This document shows positions 11,901-22,700 of a stretch of DNA of 64,000 nt, piece after piece. The translations under genes and the position numbers were made by a program. The DNA is taken from contig NC_080562.1 of NCBI RefSeq assembly GCF_030253575.1, positions 31,327,852 to 31,391,851 on the forward strand. Direction: 5' to 3'. The notes under the pieces were generated by a model. The model made no database searches. It saw only the letters and a program-made list of their open reading frames with translations, and was not told the DNA's origin. This DNA comes from Rhododendron vialii (lineage: Eukaryota > Streptophyta > Magnoliopsida > Ericales > Ericaceae). Positions within the stretch are counted from its first letter, which is position 1. Each line of letters opens with the position of its first letter.

Positions 11901-14900
11901 CTACTGGCCTATATGTGCTTCTTTTCTTTAATGTGATTGATCTGTTTTCCGTTAGACATGTAGTATGATAGACCAGTCATCAGAGCATGGAATTGTCTGC
12001 TTACTTTAGGTTGAACTTCTGTTGAGTAATGATGGTGCAGTTGTCTCTTACTCATCTCTGCTTAAAGTGTTAGCATTCGTTTTGAGAGACATCTTCTAGC
12101 TTTGAGAACACAGGTAAATTCCTCTATTGTGTTGCGTCATTCGGTTAGTTGAGCGGTAGAAAAGCCTTACACAAGCGGTAGAAAAGCCTTACATGAAAAG
12201 CAGTTTTATGACTTGTCTGTTGTAGTAGTGAAGTTGAGTTTTCAAATGGGATTCGACAAACCTCATCATGGAAGTAGCGATATAGAATGTTTCGTTTTGT
12301 ATCAATTGGTTGATTGTCTATTCTATCTGGTATGTAGATGCCAGTTGACTAAAACTATACGGACACCTAACAAAAGTTTTCCCTTCAGTTTCTAGTTGTT
12401 ATTCTTGGAGAATAGTGGCGAATCAAATAAGATAAACTGACCAAACCCAACTAATAAATTGTTTTGAAGTCGGTTGAATGAGAATTGGGGGTGATGCCCA
12501 CTTAGAGGTTCTAGCAAGCTTAAAGGTGGACAAGAATAACTGGGATCAAGGGCTAAACTATGCTTTAGTACGACGTTTTACTAATTTCTGCAATTCTGAT
12601 CAAGGCTCAAATCCATGAGCTCTGGGGTTAAAACCAAGCCATATTGTAGTAGAGAAATAGGAAGAAAAGAAATAATTTTTTTTGTTCGAAGAGCTTGCTA
12701 ATCGAGAGCATCTATATATGAATCCTAAGTACTTCATGGTGAAGCCCTTGGTAATATAAGGAAAGATGTGATCAGTGGGGAAAAGATCAAGTGCCTTACA
12801 TGCAAGATGCAGCCATACATATTCTTGATAAGTTGCTACCTCAAAGAAGGTTACCTTATTACTAAGTAAAACAAATATGAATCTGGTTTCCTAACTTAGT
12901 TTCTTGTGATCTAGCAAAGAGTGCCATAAATTGTTTTTCCCCATCAAAAATAGCTTTCTATCTTGATCACTTGAATGCTTTTGGGTTCCTGAACCCATCT
13001 TGTCATGCTGGGCACAGTGCTCATCACTGTAGCACAGATGGTATAATTTGACCTAATAGATGTCACCTGCCCATGATGTTTTTCTTTTTATTTGATTTGC
13101 GAAGTTGGGGATGACAATGGGTTTACTGTTGCTAGACGGATTGCAAGCCCACCATGGCTGCTAACAGTTCAATGCAGGTTTAGAATACAAAGGTCATGAA
13201 GAGGTCTCTTGGTGCAATAGAAAAGATTTTGTTCTTCGTGTGAGTATTACATATTTGGTGTTTCCATGTTAATAAAGCAGCAACCGACTGGAGCTTAAAT
13301 TTAATTCAAAATGTCAGTTGCTTACATTTACTTAGCCTCTATATGGTAAGGGGGGGCTAGCAGTATCTTGAAATGAAACTGGATGTTTTGCTGCTTGTGT
13401 ATAAATACTAGCTTGCATTATTAATCAATGTATTGTTGCTTAACAAAGATCCAAAGTTTCCCTGTTTTATTTCTGGACTTACTGCCCTTTATCCTAATAT
13501 CAGTAAACAGTAGTCGACCAACAAATATCATCATCACATTGAAGACCTTGTGAACTTCCCCTTACGTTTCCCTTGCAACAAATTGAGCCTCACTCCATTC
13601 TGATAAGTTTTGTGTACTCAGTTGTCAGGAAACCTCTTAACAGCTTATGGTTACGGAGCTCCAGAATTTGAGTCAGGAATTTGTACCTCCAAGAGTGATG
13701 TTTATAGCTTTGGGGTGGTGATGTTAGAACTCTTAACGGGCAGAAAGTCGCATGACAGGTACAAAGAGCCAAGCTGAACCATATTGGGCAATGATATAAT
13801 GCTTATTTTTTGAACTAACTTTAATCTTTCTTGAAATAATTGCTAGTACACGGAGTCGAGCGGAGCAATTTCTGGTGAGATGGGCAATCCCCCAGCTTCA
13901 TGACATTGATGCTTTGTCGAGGATGGTTGATCCATCTCTGAAAGGAGAATATCCTGTTAAATCATTGTCACACTTTGCCGACATTATTTCCCGATGTGTT
14001 CAGGTGAGTGCTTTGAGATGATGTTTCGAACAAATGGATTTGAATGTAACATATACTTTTCTAACATCTCTATTCCTTATCGTGTTCTAAAAAGTACAAG
14101 TAATATCCATCTACTAATGTGCACAATGGGGTTCAGGTTTAATATTGGCTGTTCTATGTTTCTGGTGAGAGGGAATGTTTCACGCATTATAAGCTTGGGA
14201 ATCCATTCATGTCCAATGCTTTCCTGCATTCTCTGAATTTTCTATTTTCCAATGACTACACTTTGGAACTGGGGCACCGCTGAGACTTCCGTTTTGAGTT
14301 GAAAGATCTCCACCTAACCTCCAGTCTACCCTAGCTAAATTTCTTTGAAAAAAGTGTTTGTCTCTGAATGGGGTGGTTTTGCCTGCAACTAATTCCAAGA
14401 TACAACCATGTATATATTTCAGAAAAAGAAAAAGATGCAACCATGTAAGTCATTTTTCTTACAGGAGGAAAAAAATTACAGTGTTAATGAGCTGGCAAAA
14501 TATTTTCATGTATGTACAGTAGGGGATGAGAATTTCGTAACACTAAAGAATTCATGTATAATTTCGCTGTCTTCCACATGATGAAGTATCAAATCCTAGT
14601 TATGTATGCGATGGGCTATTGGTAACAGAAGTGTTGGATAAATTGTTGTATGGTAATTATCGCATTCAACATGTGCGCGTTCGTGCTAATAGATACAAAA
14701 ATGTGTCCCCTAGAGTTTGTGCAACGGGTATAACATGGTTCGCTGGTACTTTATGAATTCCCTTCGGAGTCTTTGTAAATTTCATTTTCCTGTGCTTCTT
14801 CACTCTAGTAGACCTAACATATCGCTTCTTTTGCAGCACGAGCCTGAGTATAGGCCTCCAATATCTGAAGTTGTTCACGACCTCCTAGAAATGATACGGA

Positions 14901-14932
14901 GGGAGTCTCCTCCCAGGTCTGGTAGGGATTGA
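2947..14932 (+). CDS. STRUBBELIG-receptor family LRR receptor pseudokinase (SRF1/SRF3-like)
   Basis: Sixteen coding exons: 2947-3067, 3824-3953, 4043-4114, 4551-4616, 4747-4818, 4917-4988, 5076-5147, 5222-5287, 5456-5521, 8430-8842, 8947-9386, 9964-10235, 11299-11437, 13622-13758, 13847-14003, 14837-14932. All have GT-AG borders and keep frame, giving 796 aa (Arabidopsis SRF3 is of similar length). Order: signal peptide (about 1-30); LRRNT-type [12 protein letters not shown]; six to seven LRRs, one per 66-72 nt exon; Pro/Ser-rich juxtamembrane; TM about 317-339; poly-proline about 442-462; kinase domain about 493-780. The glycine loop [10 protein letters not shown] and the VKK lysine are kept. 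The catalytic loop reads HRN instead of HRD and the metal site DCG instead of DFG, so it should be an atypical kinase that signals by scaffolding. SRFs act at the plasma membrane. In Arabidopsis, STRUBBELIG itself acts in tissue morphogenesis and SRF3 in iron and immune responses. Assignment to SRF1/SRF3 rests on motifs such as [15 protein letters not shown] and [14 protein letters not shown]. Confidence 0.93.
4280..4429. mobile_element. 150-bp inverted-repeat MITE in SRF intron 3
   Basis: Near-perfect terminal inverted repeats of more than 40 bp. The left arm holds TTGCACTCCACTTTCTTATA and the right arm its complement TATAAGAAAGTGGAGTG. Outer ends are GGGAAA / TTTCCC. No coding capacity, and no clear target-site duplication, so the superfamily is open. 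Confidence 0.75.
5700..6085 (+). mobile_element. TRIM-like miniature LTR element in SRF intron 9
   Basis: Two related direct repeats of roughly 110-125 bp (about 5700-5813 and 5958-6083) share ACAAGT-CCC, GGTATGGAATGG and TTAAGCTTTT-GGTTGGATCT. The first is followed at 5814-5825 by TGGTATCAGAGC, the tRNA-Met primer binding site of plant LTR elements. The second is preceded by a purine-rich CTGAGGGAGGATGG tract. LTR-PBS-short internal region-PPT-LTR without genes is the TRIM layout. The repeats have diverged, so the insertion is old. Confidence 0.65.
6086..8029. other. remainder of the large SRF intron 9
   Basis: AT-rich intronic DNA with no coding exon or clear repeat ends that I can support. 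A short direct duplication of TCGCATGTAACATGTGTTTT occurs at about 6974-7040. Confidence 0.6.
8030..8205. repeat. dispersed SINE-like repeat in SRF intron 9
   Basis: A GC-richer stretch with ACAGCCCCTCC, GGTGGCCC and GGCAAGAAGAATTGA. A shorter related piece (ACAGCCCCTCCGCAGGTGGC through GAACTCCTAGGTCCCAGGC) occurs in SRF intron 1 at about 3125-3188. Two scattered copies in one gene indicate a dispersed repeat. The wording resembles plant SINE consensus pieces, but I cannot define ends or a poly(A) tail. Confidence 0.45.
10838..11277 (-). mobile_element. Ty1/copia- or TRIM-type LTR remnant in SRF intron 12
   Basis: On the minus strand an LTR-like block (11277 down to 11057) begins TGTTAGA and ends TCTAACA. 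TGGTATCAAAGC (11056-11045), the tRNA-Met primer site, follows directly. About 150 bp of internal sequence with a partly duplicated TTTCCACGAGAGGTGAGGCC motif leads to a purine tract at about 10885-10900. After that comes a second TGTTAGAC end. The two LTR interiors do not look alike, so this may be a composite or a deletion product. No polyprotein frame is present. Confidence 0.6.
11438..13621. other. SRF intron 13, no features seen
   Basis: A 2.2-kb intron. I see neither exon-like frames nor terminal repeats beyond ordinary AT-rich intronic sequence. Confidence 0.6.
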
Positions 14933-15219
14933 CTTGCTTTAGGCAGTGCATCCTGGTAATCGAAACTGAATGAGTAGTGAAGATGCAGAGATTTGATTTT
15001 GCCAGATATTAACCCAGGAACAGACATGTATGTAGACAAGCTGCAGAGTTGACCCCCCTGCTAACACGCCCCTGAATTCATACAACCAGAAGCATGTCCG
15101 GTGGATATATCACTGAAATCAGCTGCAGAACCTTTGTTGTCATCGCTTGTCGCTAGCCTTCTGGTCAATTTTTCAATCATTGTAACTTCATTCACACTAT
15201 GGAAGGATGGTTATGCATA

Positions 15220-15541
15220 AAAAAAGAGAGGTGCTAATCAAGTCGCTGAATAATCATTGTTTGTGAATGTCTTTTTCCTAATGATATGATGATTTGTTTA
15301 TTTTAATTTCGTTATGGCGTTTGTTCTGTTTTTACCTTTGGTCTTATTTTTCTGTTCTCAGATGTTTCTGAGTTTCTGGCAAAAAAGAGAGGTGCTAATC
15401 AAGTCGCTGAATAATCATTGTTTGTGAATGTCTTTTTCCTAATGATATGATGATTTGTTTATTTTAATTTCGTTATGGTGTTTGTTCTGTTTTTACCTTT
15501 GGTCTTATTTTTCTGTTCTCAGATGTTTCTGAGTTTCTGGC
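15220..15541. repeat. 161-bp tandem duplication downstream of SRF
   Basis: Two adjacent copies (15220-15380 and 15381-15541) differ at only one position that I can find (GGCG versus GGTG). The unit begins with an A-run plus AGAGAGGTGCTAATCAAG and ends AGTTTCTGGC. It lies about 290 bp past the SRF stop, so it probably overlaps the 3' UTR or polyadenylation region. Near identity implies a recent event. Confidence 0.92.
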
Positions 15542-16733
15542 TTGATAGCCCTACGGGGCTTGTGCGCCACACTTGTTTTTCACCAATATAATTGTGTGGT
15601 CATTCTCGGGAAAAAAAAAAGAGTCCCTGTGACTTGTGGTATCATTGCACATATCATTCTCTATGTTGAGAGAATTTTTGTCAGAAATGCAAATTTGGCC
15701 TGAGCAATGCTTGATCAGACCGTTTCAATCTTCTAAGTAGCGTGGTTTGGCTCTGGTTGAAAAGATAAAAACCAAATCAGGTTTGTAGATTTATGTCAAC
15801 AGTATTATTTGGAAAACGATTCTAATCGCAATATGAAGAAGATTTTGAAAAGATAAAAATTGGAATCGCAAATGAAGAAGATTTTCTTGATTTATTTTAG
15901 ATCTAATTAATGCGTTATTGGATTAGTCTCCTATATTAGAATCACATGTATTCGTTATTATATTAGTATATTAAATTGGTTCAAATAATTTCCCTTCTTT
16001 TAAAAGCACCTCCAATTACAATTTGTATTTATGTTTAAAATGAATCATTATAATAATAAAAAATACAATCGCTACTAAAAAAAAATGATATTTGAAATAA
16101 GTCCCTTACAACAGTGAAAAAGTATTGCAAGTTGAAAAACAATAAGAAAATGTTACAACGATAAACTATGACTATTTAAAGAATATGATCATTGTAATAT
16201 GACTATTGAAAAACTATACCATTACAAAAAAAAAAACACATTATAACGAGAAAAATAAGGAAACATCAAATATTTTAGTAAAAAAAGAAAACAATTAAGG
16301 AATAAATATACGAATAGAACAAAGTTGAGAGGTATCCATATTTCCATACCCAAATGAGACTAATCCACCTAGAACTGACCGCAAATAACCTAGGCCTACC
16401 CCCAAATAGTTCTACTCATGCTTTTCAGGGTGGGAGCAAAAAATGTTGACTGGCTAAAATTAAAAAGTAATTTCTGATTTTGAAAAGTCCCAAACTGGGA
16501 TCCGAACACCCGTTTCTGTAATTTCTTTTGCACGGAGGCTTTTTAGGACAAGATCAGAGATTCAGAATCATATAACTTTCCCGGTTTATCGTTTTGAGTT
16601 TTCCTGCGAAACAAACAAAACAGAGAACCACAATACCAAAACAAACGTGCTTAAGTTCTTTTTTTGACCCATTTAAGATTACTTCATTTGGATCTCCGAT
16701 TTGTACCATTTTTTCGTGATCTGTTTCTGATTC
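15542..16733. other. SRF-SCAMP intergenic region
   Basis: Very AT-rich sequence with no gene or terminal repeats that I can support up to about 16500. The last 180 bp before the SCAMP start probably form its promoter and 5' UTR. Confidence 0.55.
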
Positions 16734-19700
16734 ATGGCTGGCCGTTACGATTCCAATCCTTTCGCGGAACAGGAAGTGAACCCATTTGCTGTAAGTTCTA
16801 TAAAGCATACGGAAATACATATTATAGATTTATTGTTTCGTGCAGATTTGATTAACAGCAATCTTAGGAATGGCAAAAGTTTTGTGGGTGTTTGGACATT
16901 ATTTATTTTGTTTCTTCTAAATGCATTTGATTTTGGGTCACTATGGTTGATTCTGATGTTTCGGTTTCTGTATTTCTGGATCTGTTATTTTATTTTGTTT
17001 TTCGAAAATTGTTTTCTATGTTATGTTCTAAAAAAGGAGTCATCTTTCTATAGCCTTGAAAACTGTTTTGCTAAAAAAAATGATCAAGTGGTGAGTGTTT
17101 TCGTTTAAAAACCACATATTTTGGGAGAATTTTTGTAATTCTGATTCTGGAAGCAGCAACCAAGAAGGCTTTGGTGGTTGATCTAAATGGGTTTGGTTTC
17201 TTTTCATACGGCTCGGCTCGACTATCTTCTACATTTCTTGGATAATTGACACCAAGATTTAATTTGATGTGCTGGTGATTCTTTTGATTGTCTTTCTATG
17301 GTTTTGCCTATCAATCCTTGTTAGCAGTGCTGTAACTGAAATATGCTATGAAGATTTTCGAAATGGTCTTTGCATCACAAAAAGCTTATTTGATTGCTCA
17401 TGGACTTCGTGAATCAATATTGTAGGCACACCTCAAACATGATAAGAGATCTCTCTCAGATTCAAATTCGTCACTAACTTAGATATTATTCCTCGAACCA
17501 GATGCTCCTTATGTGTTTCTCTTTGGTTACATTGGCTTGTTTGGCTCCTTGCTTAATGAGCCCTCTTCTGCCATTGAATAGTGTATAATAACTTGATGGT
17601 CTTGCATCATCATGCATTTATGAGGCTATTTTTCTTAGATAATGACCTGGTTCTTTGCAGAAGATAATTCATTCTCTTGCTTGTTGTTTACTCAATTCTT
17701 GTTCTTGAACTAGAATCCTGGAAGAGTTCCCCCTGCTGCAAACTCAAGGCTTTCACCGCTTCCTCCTGAACCTGCTGACTATGACCGTGGAACTACAGTT
17801 GATATCTCCCTTGATGGTGCAAAGGTGGATTAAGTTCCAGAGGATGTGGAATTGTTTTACATATGTTTGTATACACATAGGCTCCTCTAATTTTTTTTTT
17901 GTGCTGTGTTGAAATTTAGGATTTCAAAATGAAGGAGAAGGAACTCCAAGCTAAGGAGGCTGAATTAAAGAAGAGGGAGCAGGTACTTTTATATCCTAAT
18001 AGCTTCTGGCTATGTAACTTCTGCTTAATTTTAGAAGTCTTGTACACAATGCTTTCAAATTTATATTTTTCTACACAACTTAGAATCCAATTGGCTTTTC
18101 TTTTGTTTATGCAAACAAATTTTGGTTGAGTATACTAATTGGAGTTTGAGTTTGCTTGCTTGTAATTGTGATTTCATTTTTGGTATCTCTCTATTATTTG
18201 TGTTGTATCTCTCTCTTGTATGCGAAGGACATGGAACAGACACTTCGACATGGAAAACCATTCAAAAACTTCAACAAATGACACACACGACAAGTAAAAG
18301 CATAGAGTGCAAGTATAAGCGAAATAATAGCTATTTAGGCAGTTTTATGTCACGAATACACCCAAATGGTAGTGTTTTAAAGTATTCTAAAACTTTTCCA
18401 CAAACTACACTGTTAAGTTACCAGTTCCTAAAGGTTAAACTGTAAGGAAGTGGGCCCAACAAGAGATATTAAGTTATTCAACACCCTCCCTCACATGCAA
18501 CCCTGCCTTGCATATGGAGATGCAAACATCCACAGATAGAGTGAAATAGAATACTAAGGGAAAAAGCAAAATTCAAAGCGAGGAACAAATGCTAACGGAG
18601 AGACTCAAACCCAAGACTTCTCCTAACCTATGATCTGATACCATTACCAATTGTTCCAAAATTTAAGTTGCTGGGAAATGGGCCTAGCAAGCTATTCAAC
18701 AAGTGTAGAAAAAAGTGTTAATCCAAATTGTTAAGAGCCATGTTAAAACACTATTCTTAAGAAAAGAAAATTGGGGCACATTTGGACCCGTGTTAGAGAT
18801 ATTTCATTGTGCTTCGTAGCAGTCAGCGGTCCAAATTGCATGGGTAGGAATGAAAATGAATTAAACATGGTATTGGTGGATATATTGAATGCCAATTTTT
18901 TTGATGTTTTAATTTGTTGATTATCGTTTTAGTTCTTGTATTTTTCGGATTCCCAGGAGATCCATCATGACTTTGTTCTATTCTTATTTTGTTTTCATGG
19001 ACAATTTGGCTTGATCTTGTTGATTGTCATTTTAGTTCTTGTCTTTTTATTGGATTCCCAAATGATCAATCACAACTTTTGTTCTATTCTTGGACATCAG
19101 CTGCGTCCTATCTGCCATGAGTTTTACTTGATGTTACATTGGCTTTAGGTATAATTAAATTAGGATTATCACTTATGAACTTTGGTGATGCTACGCAGGA
19201 ATTGAAAAGGAGGGAGGATGCTATGGCACGGGGTAAGTTCAATTGTCCATATGAATTCATTAATTAAAGAATCCATTAGGTTGATTTATGTGGTCGTTTA
19301 ATATGCAACACAAGTTACTCCTTTTGTTTGCAGCTGGAGTTGTCATAGAGGAGAAAAATTGGCCACCCTTTTTTCCAATCATTCATCATGATATTGCAAA
19401 TGAAATTCCAATCCATTTACAAAAGTTGCAGTACATTGCATTCACAACATTGTTGGGTATGTCAGCTTCAACTCTCATTTTTTATTTATTTATTGAAGTT
19501 CAATTTCCCCCAGATGCTAATACTTCAAAGAGAATTATACATGCTTCTCCCTTCATTTTTATAGGTTCAAAGGGAAACCTTGCTTGAAATTCCTTGACGA
19601 CAAAGAAAATTAGTCCTTTTTTTACTAGAATGGATGGCTAAATTGGGGCTCATTTTTTAAGCAAGAGATGGGTTTTGTATGGTAGAGGTTATAGAAATTA

Positions 19701-22700
19701 CTAATTCATAACTAATGTTTTCTAGGTATCCTCACTATGAAATTAATGTTGCATTATGTACTGCCAAATCTCTGTGCTATCATTATTTCCATGTCTTTTA
19801 TTTCCTCTACTAGACTCGTTTCCACAGAAGCATAATGAATTTAATTCTTTTGTGGGTTGGGGGATTCTAAATCTTTGCTACTCAGCCACACAGTCGTCCC
19901 TTGCTAATTGTGGTGTGTGTACACGTCTCTAGATCTCCATCATGGCATGTAACACCCACCACTGTAGTTCTGACGATTGTTTTTGTTAAGTTGGAGTTGA
20001 TACCACCATATCATTTGGTTAAGGAGGCTAAGCCACACGTTCCCCTGGCACGGACACTAATTAGTATGGGTAGGTGACATGGCGCTGAGGCCCGACCCTC
20101 CAATAAAAAGGAGATATCATCCTACATGGAAGCAATTAAGCAGCTCCGGCAAGCTTAGAAGCACCACTGCCTCTCTTCTCTCTCCATCTGAGACAGCCTC
20201 ACTGATCTTCCATTTCCGCCAGTCTCATTCTAGCTCAGAGCCTGTCACAGATGGCTCCACTATCAGCTCGCTGACCACCTATTGTCCACTCCCATCAGAG
20301 GAATTTGTATGTAAAAGAGTCGTTGCCATCCCATTTCACTGCCTTTCATTTGCTGCTTGTGTTCTTTTTTCTGCCAAATTTGCTTGCCCCTTTGACTTAG
20401 CACTTGGAAATTGATTACTTGCCTTGGGTTATTTGGTGCCCACAATAAATCGTAAAGGAAACTTTCATGTTCTTAATATCGAAACCTGTCAGCTCTAAGT
20501 AGCAATTTGTCTTCAAAATCATACCCAGCCATCATACGTACACCCCCTTCTTTATTGAGGAAGACCAAACCTACCGAGAAGTCATTTAGGACATTTCTCT
20601 TCTGCTGAAGAAATTTTATTATGTTTACAGTACCATGTCGTCCCATAAGTTGGTCCAACAATCATAGAGGTGACCCATATGTGGAAGATTATAGTGGATG
20701 TCTACTTTCTGTTCTCGAGGATCTATATTTGCATTCAAAAGACATTATCTTGTTGCCTATATTGACGTGCTTGTGTTATGTCATGGTGCATATGGGTTTG
20801 TAGGATTAAAGGGTAATTTCTTTGGTAGATTATTAGATTCTTCAGCTACCTTTCCTTTTTGAAGCCGGTTTTCTGATAAAATTCTTTGCAATTTCGGAAT
20901 TTGAGGGATTTTTTCCTGTTCAGACAATGACATTGGGTAATTGATACGCAATGTTAGTACAATTATAGGTGTTATCATCTATATCACGGGCTATTCATCT
21001 GAAAACATAGGTGGAATATACTTTTCTATTTCTTCTTGAAATGTAGTCTTTGGTTGAGATCAATTTGACTCTTTATGGACTTTGGTTGAGGTGGTTTGGT
21101 TGACTGCATTTGCTCGATTAGTCTTTTCTATCATTGTAAGATTCAGCTAGTGATTTTATAACTTCATGAGATTTGCAGGTTTGACAGGGTGTCTTCTGTG
21201 GAATATTGTAGCAGTTACCTTAGCCTGGATCAAAGGAGAAGGTTGGTTTACATGCATGCTCTCTAGTCTCTATGGCCTAGAACTTTTTCTCAAATTACAT
21301 GACGGACTAGTCTCTTAATTTTATTGTCTTGCAGGTCCAACAATTTGGTTTCTTGCTATTATCTACTTCATATCAGGTGTTCCAGGGGCCTATGTGTTGT
21401 GGTATCGTCCTCTTTATCGTGCAATGAGGTATTATTTTATGATATTTTGTTTTTGACTTGATCGCATTTCCGCCACTAGGCAACCTCTGGTTGGAGGCGT
21501 CCTGTGCATTTTGAGGTCATATCTAGTATCAGAGTGTGCCTCAGTTTGGTACCCACTTTTGTGGCCCATTAGTGCAATCAAGCCTACCATAGGTTATTTT
21601 ATCTGCTAATTTAATGGATAACAAAAACAGATTGAATGATTTCCTTAGAAGTGTGAGTGGATGAAGAATCATTGTACGTGTATTTTGTTTTCCGTAAATT
21701 TGATACCTGGACCAGTAACTTCACTTATCACTTATCGGTAGTAATTAGTGTCCTGCAAAATTGGATTCTACCAGGAAATACTGTCTCATAATTTTTTGTT
21801 AACACCATTTCAGGACTGATAGTGCTTTGAAGTTTGGGTGGTTTTTCTTGTGTTACATGGTAGGCTTTCCAATCTTCTTCTTTCGTTTGCTGTCTAGGTT
21901 GAAGGTTTTCTGGAAGTCTAATTATCGTTAACCTTTTTATTCAATGCAGGTCCACATTGTCTTCTGCGTCTTTGCCGCAGTTGCTCCTCCAATTATCTTC
22001 AAGGGGAAATCTCTCACGTAAGTTTTCTTTTACAGGGCTTAAGGGTCTAAGATTGGAAAACAATGGGAATTAATAACAACCTAAAGTGCAGATTCTGAAC
22101 AAGTTCTCCGGATTTTTTATTTTTTTTTGGCCTCAAAGAGGTCTCTTGTAGGAGTATTTTAAAAGTGTGTGCCTCCAAAAACATGTAACAGTCCACTTTT
22201 TTTTTAAATTTTTGGCAAGTTTCTCCCATCCAAAGGAGTGTTTGTCAGTTGATTCTGGAGAAACATGTGTGCCCCTTAAAGTGGAGCTTAATGATTAACA
22301 AGGAGCTGAATTTGGATTTCTCCTAATTGGACATGATAGTAATGTGATCTGTTTTTTCTCTTTTGGGTTTATGTGGATGCTTTCATTGCTTTGTTAAGTT
22401 GAGCAGCACTTCTGTCTTTCTAGTTCTTAGAATGCCTAAACTTAGGGTGAGTTCACGCTATCGTCTCAACGGTATTTTCGGTATTTTAGTCCCAAAAAAA
22501 TACACTATTCATGAAAACTCATTTCCCTTTACGTTGTTGTCTAACTGGTATTTTTGGTATTTTTAGTGGAAACAAGTGGTATTTTGACGTCTATATGAAG
22601 GCAAAATATAGCGTGAACTCACCCTTAATGACCTCATATATTCTCTGCACTTGTTGGGGGGAGCAATTGTATTTTCTTTCAAACTATTGAATCAGACATT

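Noticed and set aside
19920..20140. TGTAACACCC-like start in SCAMP intron 5 as an LTR end
   Set aside because: No matching opposite end, target duplication or primer site could be found.
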